NCBI GenBank assembly: GCA_030141605.1
Contig: JAQGDQ010000216.1
Location: 290,259-354,258, forward strand
DNA length: 64,000 nucleotides
From: Tubiluchus corallicola
Taxonomy: Eukaryota; Priapulida; Priapulimorpha; Priapulimorphida; Tubiluchidae
Direction of reading: 5' to 3'
The translations under genes were made by a program, and so were the position numbers. Shown here in pieces: positions 1 to 9,360 of the stretch. The stretch's first letter is position 1, and each line of letters opens with the position of its first letter. The notes below the pieces were generated by a model. It was given only the letters and a program-made list of their open reading frames with translations. It made no database searches and had not been told where the DNA came from.

Positions 1-2
1 TT

Positions 3-1067
3 ACCAGAAGTAGTGACTACTCTTTTAGTTTAGGAGCATCGACAAAGCTGTATGGGTTTTATGCTCCATTAAAGGAAAACTCCAAGTTGGTGGCAGTGCG
101 TCATATGATGACCCCCAGAGTGAGTTTTAGTATTAGGCCTGATTTTAGCGATCCGCGTTTTGGCCTGTATGAGACTGTTGAAGTGTATGATGATTCAGGT
201 ACGCCTAAGTATTATACTTATCCATATCATGAAGGTGCAGTTTACGGCACTGCTAGTCCTGGGAGGTCAGGTTCAATTGGTTTTGGTTTGGATAACGTGT
301 TGGAGATGAAAACTCTTAATACCAGGGATACTACCTCAAATGATAAGCATAAAAAGATAAGCCTGTTAGACCAACTTTCATTTAGCGGGTCATATAATCT
401 TTTTGCAGATTCGCTGAACCTGTCTGTTATTAACATGAAAGGCAGAACGAAGGTGTCAAATGTAAATGTAAATTTTGGAGCGGTATTTGACCCGTATGCA
501 TATTTAGATGGTCGTAAAGTTAATGTTTTTGAGTATTCCAATTCGGGAAAATTGGCCAGAATGACAAGTGCTGATCTCTCTTTTGGAATGTCTTTTAATT
601 CCAAGCAGGGTGGGGGGAAAAAAAAGGAGAGCAGCTTTGGTGAATCCGAGGATAAAACTGAAGGAGAGGAGGCCTTTGAAGAGAGCTCAAGGAGTGTGTT
701 ACCTGGAAAGTATTCTGATTATGCTGATTTTAATGTTAACTGGGATTTTCGTTTTGATTGCAGTTTTAGATATAGCAGAACTAATCCCGATGAGGCGGCT
801 ACTATTACGCAGACAATTGATTTTGGAGGTAATCTAAATGTCACGAAAAAGTGGAAGTTTGGGTTTTCTTCAGGATATGATATTCAGAACAAGCAGATAA
901 CATTTACACAGATGAATTTGTTTAGGGATATGCATTGCTGGCAGATGTCTCTTAGCTTGGTGCCGTTTGGTTATCGCCAAAGTTACAGTTTCACAATAAG
1001 GGCCAGTTCTTCTATGCTGAAAGATCTGAAACTTTCTAAGAGACAGAGCTTTTATGATAATAATTAA
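3..1067 (+). CDS. lptD: LptD-family LPS-assembly outer-membrane protein, C-terminal part (5' end outside window)
   Basis: The frame is open from the left edge, so only about 354 C-terminal residues are present. The visible part has the look of the Bacteroidota LptD/OstA barrel: alternating hydrophobic and aromatic strands, a segment reading RHMMTPRVSFSIRPDFSDPR early on, then NLxMK and DPYxYLDGRKVN segments typical of the family. A charged Lys/Glu/Ser-rich loop at about 200-230 of the visible part probably faces the outside. LptD inserts lipopolysaccharide into the outer leaflet of the outer membrane. The protein ends in FYDNN, without a terminal aromatic residue. The next gene, an EamA transporter, is convergent, so this is the end of its transcription unit. 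Family recognition rests on pattern only; an unrelated large beta-barrel is the alternative. Confidence 0.72.
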   Translation, partial: TRSSDYSFSLGASTKLYGFYAPLKENSKLVAVRHMMTPRVSFSIRPDFSDPRFGLYETVEVYDDSGTPKYYTYPYHEGAVYGTASPGRSGSIGFGLDNVLEMKTLNTRDTTSNDKHKKISLLDQLSFSGSYNLFADSLNLSVINMKGRTKVSNVNVNFGAVFDPYAYLDGRKVNVFEYSNSGKLARMTSADLSFGMSFNSKQGGGKKKESSFGESEDKTEGEEAFEESSRSVLPGKYSDYADFNVNWDFRFDCSFRYSRTNPDEAATITQTIDFGGNLNVTKKWKFGFSSGYDIQNKQITFTQMNLFRDMHCWQMSLSLVPFGYRQSYSFTIRASSSMLKDLKLSKRQSFYDNN

Positions 1068-1203
1068 AAAGTTGAATGCCATATTGGTCTTTGTCAGAGT
1101 TACTTATGCTAATAGAGTGTGATTTGTTTTTGAATTTTTTAGCATGAGATCTTTTCGGAGGTTTTATGTTTTATGATTTGTTATTGCAAGGGGTCTACTG
1201 CTT

Positions 1204-2082
1204 TTAGTAAGGAAATATTTTGTTTGTGGCCTTTTTGTGCTTAAAAATGGGGTGTCCAAAGATAGCCAGTAGTATGATTGATGTGCCTAAATAAAAGCCT
1301 GGTGTCATCTGCTCTGATTCACGAAATAGTAGCCAGGCTAAAGTTATACCGTACACTGGTTCTAGGTTTATAGTTAATGATACTATATATGCAGATAGTT
1401 TCTGCATTACTTTAACCTGTACAGCAAAAGCGTATGCAGTACATATAACGCCAAGTATAAGGAGGTATGCCAGGTCATTTGTGGGGGGCAACTGCAGGGG
1501 AAAGTCACCGGACAAGAGGAGGAATATTGTTATTCCTAGCAGGCCGCCTAACATTTCATAGAAGCTGATAATGGATGGCTGGTGCGTTTTTACAAGTTTT
1601 TTGTTTAGTACATTAAATATCACTGCTAGGAGAGAGGAGGTTAGCGCTGTGATAATGCCCGCTGTGTGGTTTGTTTCGAAGCGGAATATTATGTATAGCC
1701 CAATGATAATTACTATTCCAATTATAATTTCTAGTGCATCTACTTTTCGTTTGAAGACAATAGGTTCAATTATACTTGTAAAGAGTGCCATTGATGATAT
1801 ACAGCCTAATGTAACTGATATATTGGATATTTTGATTGCACCAAAAAAGGTTATCCAGTGAGCGCCTACAATCAAGCCTATCCCCAATACTTTATATGTT
1901 TCCTTTTTTGTGAGTGAAAAGTTTATTTTACTGATTTTAAAGAAGAGCAAAAATGCTATTGCTGAAATCAACATCCTGTACCATACCAGGTGAGTTGCAG
2001 GCAGGTTGATTACCTTTCCCAAAATGGCTGTAAATCCATATATGAGAACTATGAAGTGTAGTTTTATGTAGCTGTTTATCAA
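1204..2082 (-). CDS. EamA/DMT-superfamily transporter
   Basis: A 292-residue polytopic membrane protein with about ten hydrophobic helices arranged as two EamA repeats, the usual size for drug/metabolite transporters such as RhaT- or YdcZ-like permeases. The C-terminal repeat carries the typical LEPVYGITLAWLLFRE signature near residues 240-255, including the conserved Glu-Pro. Proteins of this family exchange or export small metabolites across the inner membrane; the substrate cannot be read from sequence. The start appears to be TTG, because the frame closes upstream with TAA and no ATG lies between. The gene is divergent from the cysteate synthase gene across a 363-bp gap and converges on lptD. 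A role in exporting sulfur metabolites would be speculation. Confidence 0.8.
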   Translation of the reverse strand: MINSYIKLHFIVLIYGFTAILGKVINLPATHLVWYRMLISAIAFLLFFKISKINFSLTKKETYKVLGIGLIVGAHWITFFGAIKISNISVTLGCISSMALFTSIIEPIVFKRKVDALEIIIGIVIIIGLYIIFRFETNHTAGIITALTSSLLAVIFNVLNKKLVKTHQPSIISFYEMLGGLLGITIFLLLSGDFPLQLPPTNDLAYLLILGVICTAYAFAVQVKVMQKLSAYIVSLTINLEPVYGITLAWLLFRESEQMTPGFYLGTSIILLAIFGHPIFKHKKATNKIFPY

Positions 2083-2445
2083 ATTTATTATTTGTTAGGA
2101 TTTAATTTGTGATTACCACTTATAGGATGTGAAACTATAACCATAGTACCATAGGTTTGTGGTTGCTTTGTTGTAAAGCAATATCTGTAAAGTTACTCAA
2201 AATATACACTTTGAAGTGTATTATTATAAATAATATTGACAGAGGTAATTTCTCATGTTTACCGGTTTATATATGGTATAGGTATTGTTTGGAAGAGGGG
2301 GGAGTAAATGCAAAGAGAGCGTGAGGTAAAGCGGCTTTCGTCTTTTATTAAATAGATAAGATTGGGATATTTTGTTTCGTTGTATGGTCGGCTAAAAGTT
2401 TTAAATTTGCAGGCAAGCTGATTGTAAGAGGAAAATGTTGAACTA
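2083..2445. other. Divergent intergenic region between EamA gene and cysteate synthase gene
   Basis: This 363-bp gap has no supported gene. It holds the start regions of two divergent genes and, on the plus strand, a good Bacteroidota-type promoter at 2380-2409. Otherwise it is AT-rich without clear hairpins or repeats. Confidence 0.6.
2380..2409 (+). promoter_or_regulatory. Predicted Bacteroidota promoter of the cysteate synthase gene
   Basis: A TTG at 2380-2382 and TAAATTTG at 2402-2409 are separated by 19 bp, matching the -33 TTG and -7 TAnnTTTG elements of the Bacteroidota housekeeping sigma factor. Transcription would begin near 2415, leaving a leader of about 30 nt before the ATG at 2446. 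Confidence 0.55.
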
Positions 2446-3738
2446 ATGAGCAAATTTCGAAAGACAAAGTATAGATTGAAGTCACTATGTTGTGGTAAGG
2501 TATTTGAGGATGAGAATTGGGAGCTGGACTGCCCTGATTGTGATAAGCCTTCATTGGTAAGGGCTATTTATGATGAGAAGCAACTGGAAGTGAAGAGTCA
2601 ATATCCCGGCATATACAGGTATTCGGACTGGTTGCCTATTTGCGGGGTTTTAGAGGGTTCTGGTTCGCCTATTACGTATAAAAGCTCCGCACTTGCCTCT
2701 GAGCTGGGGCTTGAGAATTTATATATTACTTTTAGTGGTTACTGGCCTGAAAGAGGGGCAAACATGTTGACAGGTTCCTTTAAGGAGTGTGAGGCTTTTT
2801 CTGTATGTGCGCGCACAAATAGGTTTGATGGAGAGGTCATGGTTGTTGCATCGGCCGGCAATACTGCTAGGGCTTTTGCAAAGGTTTGTTCTGAAAATAA
2901 GATTCCACTTCTGCTATGTGTTCCTGAGGATAATCTGGGTGCTTTGTGGTTTAATAAGCCAATAGATTCGTGCGTTAAGCTTATAGCTGCTGAATCGGGA
3001 GGGGATTATTTTGATGCAATTCATCTTTCTAATATTGCTGTTGAAATGGATAGGTTTTATCCTGAGGGCGGAGCAAAAAATGTAGCTCGTCGTGATGGTA
3101 TGGGCACCACTGTTCTGTCTGCTGTTACTACTATTGGTGCCATTCCTGATTATTATTTTCAGGCTATTGGCAGTGGGACAGGGGCAATAGCAGCGTGGGA
3201 AGCAAATATGCGCTTTATAAATGATGGGCGGTTTGGGTCTAATAAGATGAAGCTGATGGTTTCTCAAAATATTCCGTTTGTTCCTATAAAGGAGGCCTGG
3301 GACTTGGGTTTGCGTAATATATTGCCTATTGATGAAGACCTTGCGCGTGGGCAGATTGAGAAAATAGGAGCAAAGGTGTTGTCAAATCGTAAGCCTCCCT
3401 ACGGGATAAATGGTGGGCTATATGATGCTATGAACGATTCGGGAGGGGAGGTGTTGGTTGCTACAAATGAGGAAGCTAAAGTTGCTGGGGAGCTGTTTAA
3501 GCGTGTTGAGGGTAACGATCTGGATCCTGCTGCAGCTGTTGCAACAGCTACGTTAATCCAATCTGTTGAGGATGGCAGGGTAGAGAAAGATTCTGTGGTA
3601 ATGCTCAATGTTACAGGCGGTGGTGAAGGAAAGTTTAAGAAGGAGAATGAGATATGCTATTTACGTCCTCAGAAGGTATTTCCGTTAAACCCTAATCCCA
3701 AAATGGTTAGAGAAGGTGTATCGGAGCTATTTAGGTAG
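2446..3738 (+). CDS. Cysteate synthase (threonine-synthase-like PLP enzyme)
   Basis: This 430-residue fold-type II PLP enzyme resembles threonine synthase and, more closely, archaeal cysteate synthase, which makes L-cysteate from O-phosphoserine and sulfite. The N-terminus has a small Cys cluster (CC at 15-16, CPDC at 29-32) like the zinc-ribbon-like start of that group. The PLP lysine should be Lys113 in GSFKECEAF. A phosphate-binding Gly/Ser loop reading SAGNTARAFA follows, and a Gly-rich NVTGGGEGKF segment lies near the C-terminus. In Bacteroidota such enzymes supply cysteate for capnine and sulfonolipids; a cysteate acyltransferase-like gene lies at 43619. A chorismatase-fold gene follows after 65 bp, probably in the same operon. 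The alternative is an ordinary threonine synthase, but the N-terminus and substrate loop fit cysteate synthase better. Confidence 0.8.
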   Translation: MSKFRKTKYRLKSLCCGKVFEDENWELDCPDCDKPSLVRAIYDEKQLEVKSQYPGIYRYSDWLPICGVLEGSGSPITYKSSALASELGLENLYITFSGYWPERGANMLTGSFKECEAFSVCARTNRFDGEVMVVASAGNTARAFAKVCSENKIPLLLCVPEDNLGALWFNKPIDSCVKLIAAESGGDYFDAIHLSNIAVEMDRFYPEGGAKNVARRDGMGTTVLSAVTTIGAIPDYYFQAIGSGTGAIAAWEANMRFINDGRFGSNKMKLMVSQNIPFVPIKEAWDLGLRNILPIDEDLARGQIEKIGAKVLSNRKPPYGINGGLYDAMNDSGGEVLVATNEEAKVAGELFKRVEGNDLDPAAAVATATLIQSVEDGRVEKDSVVMLNVTGGGEGKFKKENEICYLRPQKVFPLNPNPKMVREGVSELFR

Positions 3739-3803
3739 GCCAGAGCCGGCTGAGTGAGAGGCCTGGTTATATCTGCCAGTGCCGAAATACAATTTTTAAA
3801 TAT

Positions 3804-4988
3804 ATGAGCGGGGCTTTAGATATATATTATAAAACGGTAGAGACAGGTGAGAGAGGTAGTCTTTTGACTGCCATGAGGCATGCAGCAAGTGAGTTGAAGG
3901 GGCACCTGGCTTCACAGAGGAGCTCCACTATTATAATGCGTATTACGCTTTTTGTAAGAGTTGAAGATACAGAAGAGCTTGAGCGCAGCTATGGTGAGTG
4001 GGAGGCGATTGCAGGGGCTGTGCTTGGAGGTGAAATACCTCCATATTCAATAGTTTCTCAGTTCCCAAGGGGAGGTGGTTCTTTAGCGTGCGAAGCGGTT
4101 TTTTTATCAAATTTTGATGGGGAGTACTCTTGCACATATAAGAAGATAGGAGGAGTTTACTGCCTGGTGTTGTCATCTTCGACAAGAGATGAGATAGTAG
4201 CTTCCGGCATTAAAGCTTGTTCTCGCAAAAGTTTTGCTGGACAGGTGGAGGAGGTGTTTGCTAAAGTGAGAGAGGTATTATATGCTAATAGGATGGAGTT
4301 TTCCAATATTATCAGGCAGTGGTCTTATATTGGAAATATTACAGGGCAGAGCGAGAGTCTGCAAAATTACCAAGTTTTTAATAATATCAGGGCAAAGCAC
4401 TATGACAGCAGCGTGGGATGGCGGGGATTCCCCGCTGCTACCGGAATAGGAATGCAAACTGGCGGAATAGTAATTGATTTTATTGCTGCCAGGTTTTTTG
4501 GAGAGAGTGCTCGAAGATATCCGTTGCGTAATCCTCTTCAGATTGATGCGTATAAGTATTCTGAGGGGGTACTTGTTGGAGCAGATAGCGTTCTTGTTGA
4601 GGGAGAAGCTCAAACTCCAAGATTTGAAAGAGCTGTGGTTGTGTGTAATGATAAGCAGAGCAGGGTTATTATTTCAGGTACGGCTGCTATTGCTGGAGAG
4701 AAGACAATACTGTCGGGTAACATAAGTGGCCAGACTTATGCGGCACTTAATAATATTGATGAGTTGGTTACCAGGGCTAGTTTAGATGGTTGTGCGACTG
4801 CTTATCCAGGTTGTTACAATATTGTAGGGCTGCGAGTGTACGTAAAGTATGAGAGGGATGTTGAGCAGGTAACAGATATTATTGAAGACAAGTATTCCGG
4901 TGTCCCATTTTTGGTGGTAGTGGCAGATGTTTGCCGCGACGACTTGCTTGTAGAGATAGAGGGAGAGTATATTTGTAATAGTTGTTGA
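3804..4988 (+). CDS. Chorismatase (FkbO/Hyg5/XanB2-like) or RidA-fold protein
   Basis: A 394-residue protein with the architecture of FkbO/Hyg5-type chorismatases: an N-terminal RidA-like domain followed by the conserved core. Seen are IIRQWSYI near residue 170, a QNYQVFNNIRA segment, the FPAATGIGM motif near 210, NPLQIDAYKYSE near 250, and ISGTAAIAGEKT near 295 followed by a TYAALNN segment. Chorismatases hydrolyse or dehydrate chorismate to dihydroxycyclohexadiene or hydroxybenzoate products, and RidA proteins clear reactive enamines such as 2-aminoacrylate. It starts 65 bp after the cysteate synthase stop with no promoter seen between, so co-transcription is likely. Its reaction here is unknown: aromatic precursor supply and protection from an aminoacrylate intermediate of the neighbouring PLP enzyme are both possible. 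Fold call is fairly sure, function is not. Confidence 0.6.
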   Translation: MSGALDIYYKTVETGERGSLLTAMRHAASELKGHLASQRSSTIIMRITLFVRVEDTEELERSYGEWEAIAGAVLGGEIPPYSIVSQFPRGGGSLACEAVFLSNFDGEYSCTYKKIGGVYCLVLSSSTRDEIVASGIKACSRKSFAGQVEEVFAKVREVLYANRMEFSNIIRQWSYIGNITGQSESLQNYQVFNNIRAKHYDSSVGWRGFPAATGIGMQTGGIVIDFIAARFFGESARRYPLRNPLQIDAYKYSEGVLVGADSVLVEGEAQTPRFERAVVVCNDKQSRVIISGTAAIAGEKTILSGNISGQTYAALNNIDELVTRASLDGCATAYPGCYNIVGLRVYVKYERDVEQVTDIIEDKYSGVPFLVVVADVCRDDLLVEIEGEYICNSC

Positions 4989-5133
4989 TAATAATTTAAA
5001 ATTTCAAGCATACCTTTTATGTTTGAAGAGGCAAAGAGGTATATTTACAAAAGTTTAGGTGCAGTTTTAGGTTATTTTGGGGTTGATGTGTGGTATGTGA
5101 ACCCTGATTGTTTGTTTTATAAATGGTAAAAAG

Positions 5134-5607
5134 GTGAAAAAGTTTATAGGTTTGACTATTGTTGCAGTGGCTTTGCTGGTAGCGGGCTACTCCTGTTGCA
5201 GCTCAAAGTGTGGATCACGACGTGGTAAAGGAGAGGCTGAAGAGGTTGAGGAGAAAAAGGTTGAGAGTGTTGTGAGGCTTAATGATATATGGGTACTTCT
5301 TAAGCTGGAGGGGGAGGATGCAGGAGAGCATTTTTCGGGGGAGCTACCACGGCTTGAGTTTAGTATTGCAGATAAACGGATTATGGGTTTTGGAGGGTGC
5401 AATAATTATTTTGGGAGTTTTGAAGTAAGCGGCGATTCTTTAAAAATTGGGCCGATTGGTTCTACGCGGATGGCTTGCGATAAGATGAATAGTGAGCGTA
5501 AGTATTTTCAACTTCTTGAAAAGTCAGATAGGTATGAGTTTGAAGAGTTGAGGCTTACTTTATTGTCGGAAAGCAGGCCTGTATTGCTTTTTAGGAAGGT
5601 AGATTAA
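5134..5607 (+). CDS. META-domain (HslJ-like) envelope protein
   Basis: A 157-residue protein with an N-terminal hydrophobic helix ending in a Cys-rich stretch around residues 21-26. That may be a relaxed lipoprotein box, but it is not canonical. A Glu/Lys-rich linker follows. The C-terminal half is a META domain: W-V-L start near 50, then GFGGCNNYFG near 88-97, and STRMACD near 112-118, all hallmarks of HslJ/META proteins. Such proteins sit in the periplasm or on lipid anchors and are linked to stress or heat resistance in some bacteria; no enzymatic role is established. The start codon is GTG. It lies alone, 145 bp after the chorismatase-fold gene and 164 bp before aspS. Confidence 0.72.
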   Translation: MKKFIGLTIVAVALLVAGYSCCSSKCGSRRGKGEAEEVEEKKVESVVRLNDIWVLLKLEGEDAGEHFSGELPRLEFSIADKRIMGFGGCNNYFGSFEVSGDSLKIGPIGSTRMACDKMNSERKYFQLLEKSDRYEFEELRLTLLSESRPVLLFRKVD

Positions 5608-5728
5608 GTCTGCTCCGGGGATATAGCATTTTAGTTTGTATGCCTGCTTACTTCCTTCTTTCCTCTACGATAAGTGGGGAGGTGGTGTGAGACGCAGCAG
5701 ACTACTAATTTTTAATGATATCCTTTAT

Positions 5729-5736
5729 TACATTTG
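5729..5736 (+). promoter_or_regulatory. Possible -7 element of the aspS promoter
   Basis: TACATTTG matches the Bacteroidota -7 consensus TAnnTTTG and lies 35 bp before the aspS ATG. No clear TTG sits about 20 bp upstream, so this is a weak call. Confidence 0.35.
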
Positions 5737-5771
5737 TGCTAATTTAATTAATATAAGAAAACAGGACAGAG

Positions 5772-7529
5772 ATGTACAGAAGTCATAATTGTGGTGAGTT
5801 AAGAGTTGATAGTTGTGGGAAAAGTGTAGTTCTTTCCGGATGGATACAAATGGTTCGTAATCTGGGGGCTATGACTTTTATAGATATTCGCGATCGCTAT
5901 GGGATAACTCAATTAGTTGTGGAGGACTGCACTGATGCTGAGCTTAAGAGTGAGGTTGAGCAACTTGGGCGCGAATTTGTTATCAGAGTTGAGGGAAGTG
6001 TGAGGGAGAGAGATAACAAAAACAGCAAAATGCCAACGGGGGATATTGAGGTGTGTGTGAGTGCTCTTAAGGTATTAAATGAATCTGTACACCCTCCATT
6101 TACGATTAGGGAAGATACTGACGGAGGAGATGAGATCAGGATGAGATATCGCTATCTTGATCTTCGTAGAGATGTTGTTCGTAAAAATATTGAGTTGCGT
6201 GCGAGCATGGCACATGAGATACGCAGTTATTTGAACAGTAATAATTTTATTGAGACGGAAACCCCTGCGCTAATAAAGTCTACTCCAGAAGGAGCCCGTG
6301 ATTTTATTGTGCCATCACGCATGAACGAAGGGGAGTTTTACGCTTTACCGCAATCGCCACAGGTGTTTAAGCAACTATTAATGATTGCCGGATTTGACAG
6401 GTATTATCAGATAGTGAAGTGCTTTCGTGATGAAGATTTGCGTGCAGACAGGCAGCCCGAGTTTACACAGATCGACTGCGAGATGTCGTTTGTTGAGCAG
6501 GCCGATGTTTTAAATATGTTTGAAGGTCTTGTTCGTCACCTATTTTGTAAGTTGAAAAATATTGATCCGGGAAAGTTTCCAAGAATTTCTTTTAGAGAGG
6601 CTATGGAAAGGTATGGTTCGGATAAGCCTGACACCAGGTTTGAGATGTTGATTTCCGAGATATCGAAATTTGCAAAAGGAGAAGGGTTTACAGTTTTCGA
6701 TAATGCTGAATATATTGGAGCTATTTGTGTTAAGGGGTGTGGAGGATATAGCAGGAAGCAGTTGGATAAGCTAACAGATTATGTTAAGCGTCCACAGATA
6801 GGAGCGCAGGGGTTAGTGTATGTAAAATATAATGGTGACGGTACTTTTAAGTCGTCCGTTGATAAGTTCTATAGTTTTGAGAAGTTGAAGGGCTGGTCTG
6901 AGGTGCTGAAAGCGGAGCCTGGTGATCTTCTGCTTGTTTTATCAGGTAAAAGAGATCATACTCTGAATGCACTGTCTGAGTTGCGATTAGAGTTAGGGCG
7001 GCAACTCGGGCTCATGGATAAAGATGTATTTAAGCCACTGTGGGTAACAGATTTTCCATTGCTTGAGTGGGATGAAAAGCTTGAGCGGTTTCATGCAAAG
7101 CACCACCCGTTTACATCTCCCAAGGAGGAGGATATTCAGTTGCTGGAAGAGTCTCCCGCAGAGGTGTGTGCAAATGCTTATGATCTTGTTATTAATGGGG
7201 TTGAGATAGGCGGTGGCTCTGTGCGCATATTTAATAGCGAGCTACAACATAAGATGTTTAAAATATTAGGGTTTACACCTGAAGAGGCGGAAGGTCAGTT
7301 CGGCTTTCTGATGAATGCTTTTAAGTATGGAGCACCTCCACATGCGGGCATCGCTTTCGGGTTTGACCGACTGGTTTCTTTATTTGCGGGGCTTGACTCG
7401 ATACGGGATGTAATAGCATTCCCCAAGAATAATTCAGGCAGAGATGTTATGATTGATTCGCCATCACCGGTTTCTAAAGATCAGCTTGAAGAGTTGAGCC
7501 TTAAGCTCAAGGCAGAGAAGAAGAGTTGA
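5772..7529 (+). CDS. aspS: Aspartate--tRNA ligase
   Basis: A 585-residue bacterial-type class IIb aminoacyl-tRNA synthetase that charges tRNA-Asp in the cytoplasm. The order is an N-terminal OB-fold anticodon-binding domain (1-105), the catalytic core with motif 2 [18 protein letters not shown] at about 218-235, an inserted bacterial GAD domain in the 290-400 region, and motif 3 with [12 protein letters not shown] near 525. The length matches the family. It is complete, starts with ATG, and is a single-gene unit. A decayed IS3 element begins within about 10 bp of its stop, so any native terminator was displaced or lost. A non-discriminating AspRS is possible in some bacteria; this cannot be judged here. 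Confidence 0.95.
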   Translation: MYRSHNCGELRVDSCGKSVVLSGWIQMVRNLGAMTFIDIRDRYGITQLVVEDCTDAELKSEVEQLGREFVIRVEGSVRERDNKNSKMPTGDIEVCVSALKVLNESVHPPFTIREDTDGGDEIRMRYRYLDLRRDVVRKNIELRASMAHEIRSYLNSNNFIETETPALIKSTPEGARDFIVPSRMNEGEFYALPQSPQVFKQLLMIAGFDRYYQIVKCFRDEDLRADRQPEFTQIDCEMSFVEQADVLNMFEGLVRHLFCKLKNIDPGKFPRISFREAMERYGSDKPDTRFEMLISEISKFAKGEGFTVFDNAEYIGAICVKGCGGYSRKQLDKLTDYVKRPQIGAQGLVYVKYNGDGTFKSSVDKFYSFEKLKGWSEVLKAEPGDLLLVLSGKRDHTLNALSELRLELGRQLGLMDKDVFKPLWVTDFPLLEWDEKLERFHAKHHPFTSPKEEDIQLLEESPAEVCANAYDLVINGVEIGGGSVRIFNSELQHKMFKILGFTPEEAEGQFGFLMNAFKYGAPPHAGIAFGFDRLVSLFAGLDSIRDVIAFPKNNSGRDVMIDSPSPVSKDQLEELSLKLKAEKKS

Positions 7530-7620
7530 TACGGGGGTAAAGCTTCAGCTTAATTCGGACAAATTGGTTTAAAAATTAAGAGAGACATTTCTTAAATTAT
7601 AACCAATAAAAACGAGTAAG

Positions 7621-7971
7621 ATGAAGGCAAAAAAACAGACTACCGAACAAAAGGTAAAAGAGATTAAGAGACACACGAGGAAGAAGTAATCAGCTGAAGA
7701 AAAAATCAGGATTTTACTAGAGGGCATGCGTGGCGAATATAGCATTGCCGAGTTATGCCGAAAAGAAGGCATCAACGCGAACCTTTATTACAAGTGGAGT
7801 AAAGATTTTATGGAAGCTGGCAAAAAACGCCTTGCAGGTGACATTAAACGGGAAGCTACATCGGGCGAAGTAAACGGTTTAAAGAACGAGAACCACGACC
7901 TAAAGCAGTTTGTAGCAGAGCTGAGTTTGGAAGTACGCATGCTTAAAAAAAGCTTAACTGGAACCGAGTAA
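7621..7971 (+). pseudogene. IS3-family orfA, interrupted by a stop codon
   Basis: A helix-turn-helix OrfA of about 116 codons. The frame begins with ATG at 7621 and is cut by an in-frame TAA at 7687-7689, after which it continues in the same frame. The continuing part reads SAEEKIRILLEGMRGEYSIA, a typical IS3 OrfA helix-turn-helix, followed by a leucine-zipper-like region (LKNENHDLKQFVAELSLEVR). OrfA binds the element ends and is normally fused to OrfB by frameshifting. Restart at the ATG at 7726 is possible but would lack the first residues. Confidence 0.75.
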
Positions 7972-7982
7972 CTTATAAATAT

Positions 7983-8962
7983 ATGAGACGAAGCGCCAGT
8001 GAAAAGATGGAAATTATCCGTATTGTTCAAGATTCGGTATTCGGAGTTAAGCGCACACTTGAAGAGCTTGACATCAGCCGAAGTACCTTTTACGAGTGGT
8101 ACAAACGCTTCCTTGAGGGAGGATATGATGCACTCAAGCCCAAGCCGGTAAAACGCAAAAAGTTTTGGAACAAGATATCCAACAAAGAACGAGAACTGGT
8201 TTTAGACACCGCTTTGTAACGTACAGATTTATCGCCTAGGGAACTAGCCCACCACATCACCGACCATCAAAAGTGGTTTATCAGCGAAACCAGCGTATAT
8301 CGGATTCTCAAAGAGCAAGTGCTAATCACATCTCCTGCGTGGCTTTTAATGGCTGCATCCGATGATTTTAAAGATAAGACCACGCGTGTGCACCAGCAAT
8401 GGCAAACCGATTTTACCTACTTTAAAATCATTGGATGGGGCTGGTATTATTTGGCTACCGTAATGGAGATTATTCAAGGTATATCGTCACCTGGGAGCTT
8501 TGCCAAAGCATTGAGTCGGCCGATGCCAAGCATGTTATTCAAAAGGCTTTACATACGGCCAAAATACCTGCAGGCGATTGTCCCAGGTTACTCTCCGATA
8601 ATGGAGCGTGCTACATATCAAACGAGTTTCAAAGCTTTTTAAAAGACACCAAAATGGGACATTTACGTGTAGCCCCATACCACCCTCAAACACAAGGGAA
8701 AATTGAGCGTTACCACCGCACCATGAAAAATCAGGTAAAGTTGGATAACTACTACTTTCCTGATGAACTAATGACGGTTCTACAGGAGTTTGTATATAAT
8801 TACAACAACCACCGGTATCATGAATCACTCAAGAATGTTACACCTGCCGACGTGTATTTTGGAAGGCAAAAACAGTTACTGGGCAATCGTGAAAACATTA
8901 AAATAAAAACGCTAAATGAAAGAAGAAAAAGGAATCAGAAAATCGCAGTGTATCACTTTTGA
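7983..8962 (+). pseudogene. IS3-family orfB transposase (rve/DDE), broken by a stop and a frameshift
   Basis: The reading frame starts at 7983 with a second helix-turn-helix region, is stopped by TAA at 8217-8219, resumes in frame, and shifts at about 8466, where copy 2 has one additional base. The catalytic part is still recognisable: first Asp in QTDFTYF, second Asp in LLSDNGACYISNEF, and Glu in GKIERYHRTMKNQ, the D,D(35)E triad of IS3 and retroviral-type integrases. With at least two lesions it cannot make a full enzyme. Confidence 0.82.
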
Positions 8963-9202
8963 TTTATTGAAAACTCTGCGAGTTTCGAACAAGTCAACAG
9001 TGAATTATCATCACCATAAAAAAGAGAATTTGAATTATAAAACTATCTCTTAACTTTAAGCATCAATTTGTCCAATAAGTTTTGAAGTTAAACAGTACTC
9101 TCTTTAAACCGTATTTTTGATTGTGTTGTCATTTAGACTCTTAAGAGACAAATTTTTTTAGGATGACATAGGTTGCAGGTATTTTATTTGTAATCTTTTT
9201 TA

Positions 9203-9236
9203 CAAAAAAGGCTACCCAATACTTTTTGGATAGCCT
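9203..9236 (-). terminator. Intrinsic terminator downstream of tRNA-Asn
   Basis: An inverted repeat with arms at 9209-9217 and 9228-9236 (GGCTA-type arms, G-T pairs tolerated) is followed on the minus strand by a U-rich run. On the plus strand it is also followed by a T5 run, so it may act in both directions. Confidence 0.6.
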
Positions 9237-9274
9237 CTCTTTTTGTTGCCTGATAATAAGTTTATCTTTTTTAT

Positions 9275-9351
9275 TGGCTCCCCAGGTAGGACTTGAACCT
9301 ACGGCCTGCGGATTAACAGTCCGACGCTCTAACCAACTGAGCTACTGGGGA
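9275..9351 (-). tRNA. tRNA-Asn (anticodon GTT), CCA encoded
   Basis: Read on the minus strand the gene begins TCCCCAGTAGCTCAG. It folds as a standard cloverleaf: a 7-bp acceptor stem TCCCCAG/CTGGGGA, a D arm with GTTGGTTAGA, an anticodon loop CTGTTAA giving GTT, a T arm with GGTTCAAGTCC, discriminator G, then an encoded CCA at 9275-9277. It reads asparagine codons AAC and AAT. It stands alone, with a leader hairpin upstream and a terminator downstream. Confidence 0.96.
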
Positions 9352-9360
9352 GTGTTTTTG

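Larger units (their letters stand above)
7536..9094 (+). mobile_element. IS3-family insertion sequence, copy 1 (decayed)
   Basis: The element has related but imperfect ends: near the left end a GGACAAATTG box at 7556-7565, and near the right end its inverted counterpart CAATTTGTCC at 9064-9073, each followed by an inward TTAAGAGA-type match. It encodes an orfA and an orfB-type DDE transposase, both broken. Ends were placed by comparison with the second copy at 30895-31744, which shares sequence from the left tip to about 31010 and then to the right tip; they are uncertain by several bases. No target duplication is visible, which suggests an old insertion. It lies directly behind aspS. Confidence 0.8.

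Noticed and set aside
242-604. Minus-strand 120-codon frame opposite lptD
   Set aside because: It lies fully inside the lptD frame on the other strand, has no family match and shows barrel-gene shadow composition.
2446-3738. Ordinary threonine synthase
   Set aside because: The Cys-rich start and the divergent substrate region fit the cysteate synthase group better, and no threonine pathway genes are nearby; kept as an alternative only.
7536-9094. Target-site duplication of IS3 copy 1
   Set aside because: The flanks (ACGGG and GTACT) do not match, so no duplication is claimed.
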